Below are positions 1 through 8,888 of a stretch of 64,000 nt of DNA, one piece after another. The stretch is from assembly GCA_035910535.1 (NCBI GenBank), contig JAMHXF010000083.1:62001-126000 (forward strand), read 5' to 3'. The stretch's first letter is position 1; every line of letters starts with the position of its first letter. The position numbers and the translations under genes were made by a program. This DNA is from Archangium_A sp035910535 (GTDB lineage: Bacteria; Myxococcota; Myxococcia; Myxococcales; Myxococcaceae). The notes under the pieces are model-generated. The model was not told the origin of the DNA. It searched no databases and worked only from the letters and a program-made list of their open reading frames with translations.

Positions 1-495
1 CTGGTGCAGCGTGACTTCGCCTTCGCGCCCGAGCACCTCGAGGCCGCCCTGCAGAATGCCCACCCAGTAGCTGGGCAAGCCCTGCACTTCGTTGATGGTG
101 ATGAGCGCGGTGTTGGCGTCGAGCAGCGTGGTCTCGGCGCGCGTGAAGTTGTCGGAGGTGCGGAAGGCGCGGTCCAACCGGGTGAGGGTGCGCGCCGGGC
201 CTACGACGCGCAGCAGCGAGGCGACGGCGGAGCCCATCAACGTCTGCTTCCAGCCGCGAATGAAGTTGAGGCCCAGCAGGCGCAGCGCTTCTTCCTGCGA
301 TTCCTCGGGCCACGAAAAAACGGCCATGGCGACGAGGTGCGGCGACCAGATTTCGACGGGAATCGCGGGCGGGAGCTTGGCGACGTCGAGCCCGCGGGCC
401 TTGAGGTGCGCCTTGAGCGCTGGTGTCGCGCGGGCTCCGAGACCGTTGAGCAACCCTTCGACAGACGACGGAAAAACATACCGCTCTTGAGACAT
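1..495 (-). CDS. DUF2378 (TIGR02265) family protein, truncated by window edge
   Basis: The reverse strand reads open from an ATG at 495 to base 1 (165 codons, no stop), so the C-terminus lies outside the window. It begins MSQERYVFPS and aligns along its length with the protein at 41123-41683. Shared landmarks are GLDV.KLPPAIP near residue 35, LRLLGL about residue 70, RLDRAF, NTALITIN and the SYW.GIL segment near the edge. These are the hallmarks of DUF2378/TIGR02265, a paralogous family known almost only from myxobacteria and without a proven function. The start is divergent from the helicase gene, with about 43 bp between the two chosen starts. Family assignment is by recalled motif pattern. 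Confidence 0.85.
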   Translation of the reverse strand, partial: MSQERYVFPSSVEGLLNGLGARATPALKAHLKARGLDVAKLPPAIPVEIWSPHLVAMAVFSWPEESQEEALRLLGLNFIRGWKQTLMGSAVASLLRVVGPARTLTRLDRAFRTSDNFTRAETTLLDANTALITINEVQGLPSYWVGILQGGLEVLGREGEVTLHQ

Positions 496-538
496 GAGGT
501 GGCCACCATACCCGTGTGCGGCGCGGCGCGGCGGGCGT

Positions 539-2545
539 ATGAAGCACAACGCTGTGAGTCGCCCGGGCCAGGACAAGCGCTGGAAGGTTGCCGAGGGCCT
601 CACCGTCGACGGCGTGCTGGGCCCTGACGGCGCCTTGTCTGCGGCGCTCGCGGGCTACGAGCACCGACCACCTCAGGTGGACATGGCCAACGCCGTCGCG
701 CGCGCGCTCGAGAAGGGGCGCTACCTGCTCGCTGAAGCGGGCACCGGCACGGGGAAGACGCTCGCCTACCTCGTGCCCAGCGTGTTGTCGGGCAAGCGCG
801 TCGTCATCTCGACGGCCACGCGAACGTTGCAGGAGCAGATCTTCACCAAAGACCTGCCGCTGCTGCGCGACGAGGTCGGCCTGCCGGTGACGGCGGCGCT
901 GCTCAAGGGCCGCAGCAACTACCTGTGCGCGGCGAAGTTCGAGCGCTTCGAGAAGTTTCCGTTGTTCGCGTCTCCCGCCGAGGCCGAGCACTGGGACACG
1001 TTTCGTGAGTGGGCGTTCTCGACCGAGACCGGCGACCGCAGCGAGACCGAGGTGCCCGACAACTGGGTGACGTGGCTGCAGGTCTCGACGACGCCCGAGT
1101 CGTGCACCGGCTCGCGTTGCCCGTTCTACGAGACGTGCTTCGTGACGCGCGCGCGCCGCGCGGCCGTCGACTGTCAGCTCATCGTGGTGAACCACGCGCT
1201 GTTCTTCGCCGACCTCTCGCTCAAGCAGCGCGGTGAAGAACTGGAGCTGGGCGTGTTGCCTCCGTACGACGCGGTGGTGTTCGACGAAGCGCACGCGTTG
1301 GAAGACGTGGCGACGGAGTACTTCGGCGTCACCGCGTCGTCGGGCCGGCTGGCGGTGCTGGCCACCGACGTGCTCGAGCAGGTGCCGAAGACGCACGCGC
1401 ACTCGGCGACGCTGACGGCGATGGCGCTCGAGCTGCGCACGCGCAGTGAGCAGTTCTTCACGAAGGTCGCCGTCACGTTGACCGGCGCGGCGATGCAGAG
1501 CGACGGGCCGAACCTTCAAGACACGCGGCTGCTGCACGACACGCTCGCGCCCGCCCGCGGCGAAGGGCTGCTGGTGCTCGAGACGCTCGGCGCGATGGCC
1601 GCGCTCTGCCCTGAAGACGACGCAGACCTCGGCGCCGTGCACCGCCGCGCGCTCGAGTCAGCGGTGGCGCTCGACGCCACGCTGCGCGCTGACGACCCGT
1701 CGCAGGTGTACTGGGCGTCTTCGCGCGGTCGCTCGCTGACGCTGCGGGCCGCGCCCATCGACGTGGGTGAATCGCTGTCGTCGTTTCTCTACGACTCGGT
1801 CGACTCGGTCGTCTTCACGTCGGCCACGCTGCAGGCCGCGGGCTCCGGGGGCTTCGAGTACGTGCTCGCGCGCCTCGGCCTCAAAGACCGCCCGTGGGAC
1901 ACGCTGCAGGTCGAGTCGCACTTCGACTACCCGACGCAGGCGTTGCTGTACGTGCCCGGCTACCTGCCCGCGCCGTCTGACCCCGAGTGGACGCTCGCGT
2001 TCGCGCGCGAGGTCTTTCAGCTGCTCAAGCTCTCGGGTGGGCGCGCGTTCGTGCTGTTCACCTCGCTCAAGCACATGGACGGGGTGCACGCGTTGGTGGC
2101 GCCGCACCTCCAGGTTCAAGTGCTCAAGCAGGGAGACGCGCCGCGCCGCGCGTTGCTCGAGAAGTTCGTCGCGGAGCCGTCGGTGCTCTTCGCGTCGCAG
2201 AGCTTCTGGGAGGGCGTCGACGTGCCGGGCGACGCGCTGTCGATGGTCATCATCGACCGGCTGCCGTTCGCGCCGCCCAACGACCCACTGCAGGCCGCGC
2301 GCATGGACGCGGTGCGCGAGCGCGGAGGAAGCCCGTTCGACGAGTACCAGGTGCCGCAGGCGGCGTTGGCGTTGCGCCAGGGGTTCGGCCGGTTGATTCG
2401 TACCGCGAGCGACCGCGGCGTCGTGGCGCTCGGAGATTCACGCGTGGTGACCAAACGCTACGGCGCGAAGTTCATCTCGAGCCTGCCGCCGGTGCGGCGC
2501 GTGGCGCGCTTCGAAGACGTGCGCGCGTGGTGGAACGAGCGCTGA
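539..2545 (+). CDS. DinG/XPD-family ATP-dependent DNA helicase
   Basis: Superfamily 2 helicase of the XPD/DinG group. These unwind DNA 5'-3', often forked or R-loop substrates, during repair. Visible motifs are Walker A AGTGTGKT (residues ~67-74), a DEAH box at 249-252, four cysteines at 130, 189, 194 and 200 spaced as in the 4Fe-4S cluster of XPD/DinG, and motif VI QGFGRLIRT near the C-terminus followed by SDRGVVALGD. The length of 668 aa is normal for DinG/YoaA. I chose the ATG at 539 (MKHNAV). The frame is open further upstream to 494, but that would overlap the divergent DUF2378 start and adds only Arg/Pro-rich sequence. DinG and YoaA cannot be separated from sequence alone. Confidence 0.9.
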   Translation: MKHNAVSRPGQDKRWKVAEGLTVDGVLGPDGALSAALAGYEHRPPQVDMANAVARALEKGRYLLAEAGTGTGKTLAYLVPSVLSGKRVVISTATRTLQEQIFTKDLPLLRDEVGLPVTAALLKGRSNYLCAAKFERFEKFPLFASPAEAEHWDTFREWAFSTETGDRSETEVPDNWVTWLQVSTTPESCTGSRCPFYETCFVTRARRAAVDCQLIVVNHALFFADLSLKQRGEELELGVLPPYDAVVFDEAHALEDVATEYFGVTASSGRLAVLATDVLEQVPKTHAHSATLTAMALELRTRSEQFFTKVAVTLTGAAMQSDGPNLQDTRLLHDTLAPARGEGLLVLETLGAMAALCPEDDADLGAVHRRALESAVALDATLRADDPSQVYWASSRGRSLTLRAAPIDVGESLSSFLYDSVDSVVFTSATLQAAGSGGFEYVLARLGLKDRPWDTLQVESHFDYPTQALLYVPGYLPAPSDPEWTLAFAREVFQLLKLSGGRAFVLFTSLKHMDGVHALVAPHLQVQVLKQGDAPRRALLEKFVAEPSVLFASQSFWEGVDVPGDALSMVIIDRLPFAPPNDPLQAARMDAVRERGGSPFDEYQVPQAALALRQGFGRLIRTASDRGVVALGDSRVVTKRYGAKFISSLPPVRRVARFEDVRAWWNER

Positions 2546-2546
2546 C

Positions 2547-4373
2547 CTACGGCTGCGGCGGCGTCAGCGAGAAGTCACCGCCGAGGTAGAGCCCGACCTT
2601 CCGGTTGTCTTGCGTGCCCAGCAGGTTGCAGTTGCCCTGCGTCGCGTACACGAGCCCGGTGCCGTCGGTGTACAGGCAGTAGTTGTACGCGTCGGCCTTC
2701 AAGCGCATGGGGTACTTCGTGTCGAAGCCGCCCTGGTCGTAGCGCTCAGTGCGCCACAGCGCCGCGCCTTCACCACACCCGGCGGTGCTGATGGAGCCCG
2801 CCCAACTGGCCGCCGTCAGGCACTTCGAGGTCTCGTGGTTGCGGAAGCTGCGCTTGCCGTCGGGCAGGTCGATGACGTCCCAGCGTTGGTCGAGCCGGCT
2901 CGCGTCACAGGTGCCCGCCGAGCTGACGCCACCATTCCCGTTGTCGTACAGGCAGCGACCCATCTTGATCTTCAGCAGCGAGAACGAGCCCGCATCAGGC
3001 ACGCCCGCATCGACCTCGACGCCCGCATCCAGCGGAGGCAACCCGCCGTCGGGAATTCCCGTGCACACGCCGGGCGTCGCGTCGCAGGCGTCACCGATGC
3101 CGTCGAAGTCGAGGTCGGCCTGGTCCGCGTTCGCCGTCGTCACGCAGTTGTCGTGCGGGTCGAACACGCCGTCACCGTCGGTGTCGACCAACGGCGCTGG
3201 CGGCGCAGGGCACGCGCCAGGCGCGCACCTCCAGTCGGGGAACACGTACGAAATCGCCGCGTTGTTCGACGCGCACCGCTCTCCGACAATCGGCCCGGCG
3301 CTGCAGGCCACACCGAAGCTCGAGCCCGCAGACCGCGCCCGGCTGGTGATGACGACGCTCGACGACGCCGCGCCCGTGAAGCTGCCGCTGATGCTCAGCG
3401 AGCCGCTCTCGCTGCCGGTGCCGCTGAAGTTGGTGTCTTGCGTGAGCGTGCCGTCGCCGATGATGGTGAACGTCGTCATCGTGGTGGCCGCCGGGTCGAG
3501 CCCGAGGGGGTCTGCCGCGTAGTCGTGCACCTCCACCGTCGCGTCGCGCGCGCACGCGGCGTACGTCATGGCGCTGATGGCGCGCAGCCCGTTGAGCGTC
3601 ACGCGCCACGACACCGTGCCGCCGCCGGGGCAGTTGCCGCTCCAGTTCCCCACGCCTGCGGGGTCCATGCAGTTGTTGAGGCTGCAGCGGTTCGCGTCGA
3701 GCCACGCCGGCAGCGCCTTCGCCAGCGTGCCATTCATGAACGGCTGCGGAGCCGGGGGCCGCGGCGTCGGGTCGCACACGTTGCCCACGCCGTCGCGGTC
3801 GTCGTCGGCCTGGTTCACGTTCCACACGTGGGGGCAGTTGTCGGTGGCGTCGGGGCGGCCATCGCAGTCGGCGTCGGGCTCGCCCAGGCCTTCGCACGCG
3901 TCGCCGATGCCGTTGCCGTTCGAGTCGAGTTGATCAGCGTTCGCCGTCACCGGGCAGTTGTCGAGGTCGTCGTTGACGCCGTCACCGTCGCGGTCGGGCG
4001 GAGGCTCGGTGCAATCGAGCACGAAGTTGCCGCTCACCTTCACGCCGTGCTGACCGCTCCACTCGAACGAGAGCTTGATGACGTGAATCGACTCGCTCGA
4101 CGTGTCGGCACCACACCGCAACCCGACGACGCCCGACTCAGGCAGGCGCGTGCCCGCAACGCATTCGCCGTTCTCTTCCACGGGCTCGCTGCCATCGGTG
4201 GTGAAGCACACCACGCGCCCCTCGAGGCCGACGACGCGCACGTCACCTGCGCTCGCGTCGAAGTCGTGGTTGGGCTTCGGGTCGAACACGTCGTCGGGCG
4301 TGGGGCCGACAACGGCGGGAGACGAACAACCGAAGACGAACAGCGCACACAACAACCCCGAGATGCGACCCAT
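2547..4373 (-). CDS. Lipoprotein with thrombospondin type 3 repeats and ricin-type lectin tail
   Basis: A 608-aa protein starting MGRISG with a lipoprotein signal (LFVFGC lipobox), so probably attached to the inner or outer membrane. Three Asp-rich calcium-binding TSP3-like repeats are visible (DGDGVNDDLDNCP, DCDGRPDATDNCP, DGDGVFDPHDNC), each ending GIGDAC or a variant. They flank a central beta-rich Cys-containing region. The last ~145 residues have the Q-W and CL.. pattern of a ricin B/beta-trefoil carbohydrate-binding domain (GRCLYDNG, DQRWDV, KCLTAAS, YCLYTDG). The ORF extends upstream to about 5306, but that part lies opposite rnhA and LysR and is rejected. It ends 1 bp from the convergent helicase gene. 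A surface adhesin or carbohydrate-binding role is inferred. Confidence 0.8.
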   Translation of the reverse strand: MGRISGLLCALFVFGCSSPAVVGPTPDDVFDPKPNHDFDASAGDVRVVGLEGRVVCFTTDGSEPVEENGECVAGTRLPESGVVGLRCGADTSSESIHVIKLSFEWSGQHGVKVSGNFVLDCTEPPPDRDGDGVNDDLDNCPVTANADQLDSNGNGIGDACEGLGEPDADCDGRPDATDNCPHVWNVNQADDDRDGVGNVCDPTPRPPAPQPFMNGTLAKALPAWLDANRCSLNNCMDPAGVGNWSGNCPGGGTVSWRVTLNGLRAISAMTYAACARDATVEVHDYAADPLGLDPAATTMTTFTIIGDGTLTQDTNFSGTGSESGSLSISGSFTGAASSSVVITSRARSAGSSFGVACSAGPIVGERCASNNAAISYVFPDWRCAPGACPAPPAPLVDTDGDGVFDPHDNCVTTANADQADLDFDGIGDACDATPGVCTGIPDGGLPPLDAGVEVDAGVPDAGSFSLLKIKMGRCLYDNGNGGVSSAGTCDASRLDQRWDVIDLPDGKRSFRNHETSKCLTAASWAGSISTAGCGEGAALWRTERYDQGGFDTKYPMRLKADAYNYCLYTDGTGLVYATQGNCNLLGTQDNRKVGLYLGGDFSLTPPQP

Positions 4374-4460
4374 GTGTCTCGAATGCTGCCTGTTGATGAC
4401 GTCAACGTCAGCAGCGATGTGATTGACGCGCGGAGTCGCGGGTGAAAACAGGGCGCGCAC

Positions 4461-4913
4461 ATGAGCGAGTCGACCGGAGTCGCCGAAATTTTCACCGACG
4501 GCGCGTGCAGCGGAAACCCGGGCCCGGGCGGCTGGGGCGCGCTGCTCAAGTGGGGCGGCAAAGAGCGCGAGCTGTTCGGCGGCGAAAAAGACACCACCAA
4601 CAACCGCATGGAGCTCACCGCTGTCATTCGCGCGCTCGAGGCGCTGAAGCGGCCGGTGAAGGTGCGCCTGTTCACCGACTCGACGTACGTGATGCAGGGC
4701 ATCACGAAGTGGATCCACGGGTGGAAGAAGAACGGCTGGAAGACGTCCGCCAAAGAGCCGGTGAAGAACGCTGACCTGTGGCGCGAGCTCGAGACCGCCG
4801 TGGCGCGCCACGACGTCGAGTGGCGCTGGGTGAAGGGCCACGCCGGCGACCCCGGCAACGAGCGCGCCGACGCGCTGGCGAACAAGGGCGTCGAGCTCGC
4901 GCGCGCGAGCTGA
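4461..4913 (+). CDS. rnhA: Ribonuclease HI
   Basis: A 150-aa protein that cleaves the RNA strand of RNA-DNA hybrids in the cytoplasm. All active-site residues of the DEDD family are present: D13 in FTDGACSGNPGPGG, E51 in NNRMEL, D73 in FTDSTYV, H127 in KGHAG and D137 in NERADALA. The basic protrusion seen in type I RNases HI (WIHGWKKNGWKTS, residues ~84-97) is intact, and the length is normal. It starts with ATG about 90 bp from the divergent TSP3 lipoprotein gene and ends 2 bp from the convergent LysR gene. Nothing unusual was seen. Confidence 0.97.
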   Translation: MSESTGVAEIFTDGACSGNPGPGGWGALLKWGGKERELFGGEKDTTNNRMELTAVIRALEALKRPVKVRLFTDSTYVMQGITKWIHGWKKNGWKTSAKEPVKNADLWRELETAVARHDVEWRWVKGHAGDPGNERADALANKGVELARAS

Positions 4914-4915
4914 CC

Positions 4916-5806
4916 TCACGCCCCGAACGCGCCGACCAGAAACTCCCACACGGCGGCGACGCGCGGCACCCTTCGCAGCGCTTCGTGTGTCACCAGCCAC
5001 AGTGGGTCGACCGGTGCCGTCTTCACCTGCGCCGCCAACCCGCGCGAGAGCTGCAGCGGCGCGAGGTGGTGCACGTTCAAATACGGCTCCGGCATCATCG
5101 CCGCGCCGAGGCCCCGCTGCACGGCCGCCACCTGCATCGCGAAGCTGTTGGTGCGCAGCAGCGGGGCCGTCGTGGTGTGCGCCTGGAGCCACCGCGCGAC
5201 GTGCAGGCGCTCGAGCTCGAACCCGAAGCCCACCCACGGCACGTCGTCCCACGAGCGCAGGCGACCCAGCGAGGCCACCAGCTCGGGCGCCGCGAGCGGC
5301 ACCCACTTCGCGCGCACCAACAACTGCCGCACCAACGGCCCGCCGGTCGGCTTCACCGTACGAATCGCGAGGTCGGCTTCACGGCGCGTGAGGTCTGCCT
5401 GGCGCGTGCTGGCGTCGACTTCGAAGCGCAGCCGTGGGTGGCGCCGCGAGAGCTCGTGGAGCACCGGGGCGATGAAGCTCTCGGCGACGCCCGGTGGCAC
5501 CGAGAGCTTCACCGCGCCTTCGACCTCACGCTCGAGGCCGTCGACCTCGCGGCTGAAGCCGTGTGCCGCGCGCTCCATCTCTTCGGCGAACGAGCGCAGC
5601 CGCAGGCCCGCTGCCGTCGGAGAGATGCCTTCCCGTCGCCGGTCGAACAGCGAGACCTTCAGCCGCGCTTCGAGGCGGGCCAGGCGCCGCGACGCCGTCG
5701 AGATGTCGAAGCCCAGCGCGCGCGCCGTGGCCGCCAACCGCCTCGTGCGCAGCAACGAGAGGAACAGCTTCACGTCGTCCCACGCCACCTGTTGGGCTTG
5801 CGTCAT
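4916..5806 (-). CDS. LysR-family transcriptional regulator
   Basis: A 296-aa protein. The N-terminal winged helix-turn-helix (residues ~10-70, LFLSLLRTRRLAATARALGFDISTASRRLARLE) is typical of LysR, followed by a linker helix and a co-inducer-binding domain (from ~90, GAVKLSVPPGVAESFI). It is transcribed divergently from the NAD(P)-binding protein at 5869, with 62 bp between the starts. This is the standard arrangement for a LysR regulator controlling its neighbour and itself. The spacer carries a perfect palindrome at 5840-5851. The effector is unknown. The family call is secure; the target gene is inferred from position. Confidence 0.93.
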   Translation of the reverse strand: MTQAQQVAWDDVKLFLSLLRTRRLAATARALGFDISTASRRLARLEARLKVSLFDRRREGISPTAAGLRLRSFAEEMERAAHGFSREVDGLEREVEGAVKLSVPPGVAESFIAPVLHELSRRHPRLRFEVDASTRQADLTRREADLAIRTVKPTGGPLVRQLLVRAKWVPLAAPELVASLGRLRSWDDVPWVGFGFELERLHVARWLQAHTTTAPLLRTNSFAMQVAAVQRGLGAAMMPEPYLNVHHLAPLQLSRGLAAQVKTAPVDPLWLVTHEALRRVPRVAAVWEFLVGAFGA

Positions 5807-5839
5807 TGCAATTCATCCTTGCTCAACTTCGACTCGAAC

Positions 5840-5851
5840 TGCACCAGTGCA
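5840..5851. promoter_or_regulatory. Candidate LysR operator palindrome
   Basis: TGCAC-CA-GTGCA, a perfect 5-bp inverted repeat with a 2-bp centre, sits inside the 62-bp spacer between the LysR gene and its divergent dehydrogenase. A looser outer symmetry (CTTGC at 5818, GCAAG at 5849) surrounds it. LysR proteins usually bind interrupted palindromes of the T-N11-A type in such spacers. This one is shorter, so the assignment rests on position and symmetry. Confidence 0.4.
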
Positions 5852-5868
5852 AGGCACATGGTGACGGC

Positions 5869-6816
5869 ATGAGCGCTCCCTTCGTGGTCTTCGGTGCAGG
5901 GCAGATTGGTACGCAGGTCGCGCAGCAGCTGCTCGCTGCGGGCAACCACGTTCGGCAGGCGCGCCGCAGCGGCGGCGACCGGCGCGAAGGGAACTTCGAG
6001 CTGTGCACGGGCGACCTCACCGACTTCACGTTCGTAGAGCGCCTCGCCGCCGGCGCGCAGGCGCTCATTCACTGCGCCTCGCCGCCGTACCACCAGTGGG
6101 CGGAGCAGCTCGCGCCGCTCAACGACGCCGTGCTGCATGCCGCGAAGAGGTCCGGCGCGCCGCTCGTCGTGCTCGACAATCTGTACGGCTATGGCGAACC
6201 CGGCGCGCCGCTGACGGAGACCAGCGCCGTGAATCCGTGCAGTCGCAAAGGCGAGCTGCGCGCGCGCGTCGCGCAGACGTTGCAGGCCGCGCACGTCGCA
6301 GGTGACGCGAGGGTCGCCATCGCGCGGGCGGCAGACTTCTACGGCCCCGGCATTACGCAGGCCGCCATCTTCGGCGAGCGCTTTCTCTACCGCGCGCTCG
6401 CGGGCAAGAACCTCGAGTGCTTCGGCCCTCCCGAGCTGCTGCACTCGTATTCGTACGGGCCCGACGTCGCGGCGGGGCTGGTCACGCTGGCGAAGTCAGC
6501 CCGTGCGTGGGGCGAGGTGTGGCACCTGCCCGTCGCCGCAGCGTCGTCGACGAGCGCGATGGCACAGCGCTTCGGTCGTGAGCTGGGCGTCGACTTGAAG
6601 GCCACCGTGGTGCCGGGCTTCCTGCTGCGCGTGATGGGCTGGTTCACGCCCGCCGTCAAAGAGCTGCTCGAGATGCGTTACCAGTGGCGCGTGCCGTTCG
6701 TGCTCGACGACGCGAAGTTCCGCGCCGCGTTCAAGCGCGCCCCGACGTCGCTCGACGACGGCGTGCGCGAGACGGTGCGGTGGGCGAAGGCCGAGCTCGG
6801 CGCGGCGCGGTCCTGA
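5869..6816 (+). CDS. NAD(P)-dependent epimerase/dehydrogenase-like protein (extended SDR)
   Basis: A 315-aa protein starting MSAPFVVFGAG. The glycine-rich nucleotide-binding motif GAGQIGTQVA follows the first beta strand (residues ~9-18). GDLTDF (~residue 49) and HCASPPYHQW resemble the acidic and cofactor-edge motifs of extended short-chain dehydrogenases or SDR-like reductases. YGYGEPG stands near where the catalytic Tyr would be, but a clean YxxxK is not evident, so catalysis could be atypical or absent. The frame is open upstream to 5563, but that stretch lies opposite LysR, so the ATG at 5869 is preferred. It is divergent from the LysR gene and probably controlled by it. The substrate cannot be told. 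Confidence 0.75.
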   Translation: MSAPFVVFGAGQIGTQVAQQLLAAGNHVRQARRSGGDRREGNFELCTGDLTDFTFVERLAAGAQALIHCASPPYHQWAEQLAPLNDAVLHAAKRSGAPLVVLDNLYGYGEPGAPLTETSAVNPCSRKGELRARVAQTLQAAHVAGDARVAIARAADFYGPGITQAAIFGERFLYRALAGKNLECFGPPELLHSYSYGPDVAAGLVTLAKSARAWGEVWHLPVAAASSTSAMAQRFGRELGVDLKATVVPGFLLRVMGWFTPAVKELLEMRYQWRVPFVLDDAKFRAAFKRAPTSLDDGVRETVRWAKAELGAARS

Positions 6817-6830
6817 AAGACGTCGTGGCG

Positions 6831-7718
6831 TCAGCGCCAGCGCGTCGGGCGCTCTCGCAATGAATCGCTGCCGACCTTCGCGCACCACGCGTGCCACGCG
6901 GCGCGGTTGGGCCCTCGCCACTCGAGGTCTTCGAGCGATTCTTTCAAGGGCACGTCTCCGCGCAGCGACGCGAGCGTCTTGTAGAGCAGGGCGTCTTGGC
7001 GTTCACGCGCCAGCACCGCCGACAGTTTTTCGGCGCCGCGCGGCTTCACTTTCCAGTCGGCGACGGAGTCGGGAATGTCTTCGATGTGCGGGTGCGCCGA
7101 GAGCACCTCGGCGGTCGACTTTTCGCCCCAGCCCTCGAGCCCGGGGATGCCGTCAGCGCTGTCACCGACGAGCGCCAGAAAATCGGCCACGCTGCCGGGC
7201 TTGAGCTTCTTGTCGGCCCACTGCGAAGCCTCGGTGATGCGCTTGTGTCGCATGCGGTCGACCTGGACGATTTTCTCGCCGAGCAGCACCTGCCCCAGGT
7301 CTTTGTCGGGCGTCATGATGCGCACCTGCTCGACGCGCGCGTCGGCGGCGAACCTGATGGCGCCGCTGGCCAGCGCGTCGTCGGCCTCGAACTCGTCCAT
7401 CGACCACACGGTCACGCCGAGCGCGCGCACGCCTTCTTCCACGTCGTCGAACTGGCCACGCAGCGCGGGGTCGATGCCCGCGTCGCTCTTGTACCCGCGG
7501 AACAACCTGTTCCTGAACGAGACGATGGGGTTGTCGAAGGCGACCGCGAGGTGCGTGGGCTGCTCCTGCGCGTCGGCGAGCAGAGACAGCAGCGACTGCA
7601 CCACGCCCACCGTGGCCTTGAGGTCTCTGCCTTCGGGTGAGCTGTGTGACGGGCGCTTGCTGAAGTGCGCACGAAACAGCTCGAAGGTGCCGTCGACGAG
7701 GTGAACGCGCACGGTCAC
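6831..7718 (-). CDS. 5'-3' exonuclease (PolA N-terminal/FEN-like PIN nuclease)
   Basis: A 295-aa protein resembling the free-standing 5' nuclease domain of DNA polymerase I. The acidic metal-binding residues appear in order: HLVDGTFELFRAHF (N-terminus), FDN (~62), DEFEADDALAS (~107-117), TPDKDLGQV (~138) and VGDSADGIPG (~185), the last belonging to the helix-3-turn-helix (PGLEGWGEKSTAEVL). The expected role is 5' flap or primer removal in replication and repair. It starts with GTG. Its first bases overlap the stop of the TPR gene by 4 bp (GTGA), so the two are translationally coupled. Confidence 0.88.
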   Translation of the reverse strand: MTVRVHLVDGTFELFRAHFSKRPSHSSPEGRDLKATVGVVQSLLSLLADAQEQPTHLAVAFDNPIVSFRNRLFRGYKSDAGIDPALRGQFDDVEEGVRALGVTVWSMDEFEADDALASGAIRFAADARVEQVRIMTPDKDLGQVLLGEKIVQVDRMRHKRITEASQWADKKLKPGSVADFLALVGDSADGIPGLEGWGEKSTAEVLSAHPHIEDIPDSVADWKVKPRGAEKLSAVLARERQDALLYKTLASLRGDVPLKESLEDLEWRGPNRAAWHAWCAKVGSDSLRERPTRWR

Positions 7719-8689
7719 GCGTCGCCGCAGAACTTCGAGTACACGGGGCTCTCTTCGTCGCGATCTTCACGCGTCTCGATGTCGGTCTGCACGACGTCGA
7801 GCTGCGCGTTGAGCTTCGGGTCGATTTCGTCGCCGGGCGTCTGGTCGAGCAGCAGCTCGAGCGCTTCACGCCACGGGTAGAGCACGTCGAGGCGGTTGGG
7901 CACCTTCGCGGCGGCCGCCGTCGCCAGCGCGACCACCTGCGGAAAGTCGCCGGTGTCGAGCGCGAGGTAAATGGGGCGCAGCACTGCGTCTTTGGGGAAC
8001 GGGTCGACGAGCTCCGCGAACTCGGGGTCTTTGCGGAAGCCGTCGAAGTCGGGCTCGAAGCGCGCCAGCGTGCGCACGGCGATGGTGCCGGCCGCGTTGT
8101 CGAGCGACTTCTGCATGTGCGAGAGCACCTGCGGCTTCTTGCCGAGCCGCGCGAAGAGCCGCGCCGCGAGGTAGTGCGATTCAGGGTCGGTGGGGTCGAC
8201 CGCGAGCGCGCGCTTGAGCAGCTGCGCCGCCTTGATGGGGTCGCCGTCTTTCGACGAGACGTTTTCAGACAGCAGGCGCAGCGACGGCGCGTGCTCGAAC
8301 TTGAGCACGTCGACGATGAACTGCGCGGCGGTGACTCCCTGCGCGGGGTCGTCGGCGAGCGTGTCGACGAGGCGGTTCGAGATGCCGTGCAGCTCCCACG
8401 TCAGCTCGTGCTTCTGGTCTTCATCGAGGGCCTGCTCGAGGTCTGCGCGGAGCAGCTCGAACGCGCGCTTGAGCGAGGCCTGCCCGGCGGCGACCTTGTT
8501 GGTGACGCACAGCGCGAGCCCGAGCCACGAGTGGCTCTTTGCGTCGTTCGGGTTCTCGGTGAGGCGCGCGCGGGCCATCGCTTCGACGGTCTCCGGTTCT
8601 TGCGCGAGCCAGGCGTCTTCGATGGGGTCCAGCACCGGGGGCGCGAGGTCGTCTTCTTCGAGGCCGGGGTTGGTCACGTCGTCGCTCAT
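7715..8689 (-). CDS. TPR-repeat protein
   Basis: A 324-aa cytoplasmic protein without a signal peptide. I chose the ATG at 8689 (MSDDVTNPG). The frame extends 33 codons further but with atypical content. Helical repeats with the TPR-like W/LG/A/P pattern run from ~35 to the end (SHSWLGLALCVTNKVAAGQASLKRA, LLKRALAVDPTDPESHYLAARLFARLGKKPQ). The N-terminus is acidic. It overlaps the exonuclease start by 4 bp, suggesting one transcript and perhaps a scaffold for the nuclease; no specific partner is known to me. The upstream spacer is shared with mreB on the other strand. Confidence 0.7.
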   Translation of the reverse strand: MSDDVTNPGLEEDDLAPPVLDPIEDAWLAQEPETVEAMARARLTENPNDAKSHSWLGLALCVTNKVAAGQASLKRAFELLRADLEQALDEDQKHELTWELHGISNRLVDTLADDPAQGVTAAQFIVDVLKFEHAPSLRLLSENVSSKDGDPIKAAQLLKRALAVDPTDPESHYLAARLFARLGKKPQVLSHMQKSLDNAAGTIAVRTLARFEPDFDGFRKDPEFAELVDPFPKDAVLRPIYLALDTGDFPQVVALATAAAAKVPNRLDVLYPWREALELLLDQTPGDEIDPKLNAQLDVVQTDIETREDRDEESPVYSKFCGDA

Positions 8690-8888
8690 GAGGGCGCGGA
8701 CCATAACGCCCGGGCTTTCATGTTTTTGTCTTTCCTGATCGCGTGACGCGTATTGCGACACGAGCAGGCTTTGAAACGAAGGCGGCAAATCGGCACGAGC
8801 GAAAAAGCCACGTGGGCTTGACGCCGATCAACCACGATGATGACGCACCGCGATGCAGCCAAGGACTTGATTTCGTTCTACCTTCGGC

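Noticed and set aside
2116..2454. Long antisense ORFs opposite most genes
   Set aside because: They follow from third-position GC bias and show no conserved motifs.
4374..5306. Continuation of the TSP3/ricin lipoprotein frame upstream of 4373
   Set aside because: It runs antisense to rnhA and into the LysR region, and only the ATG at 4373 gives a lipoprotein signal.
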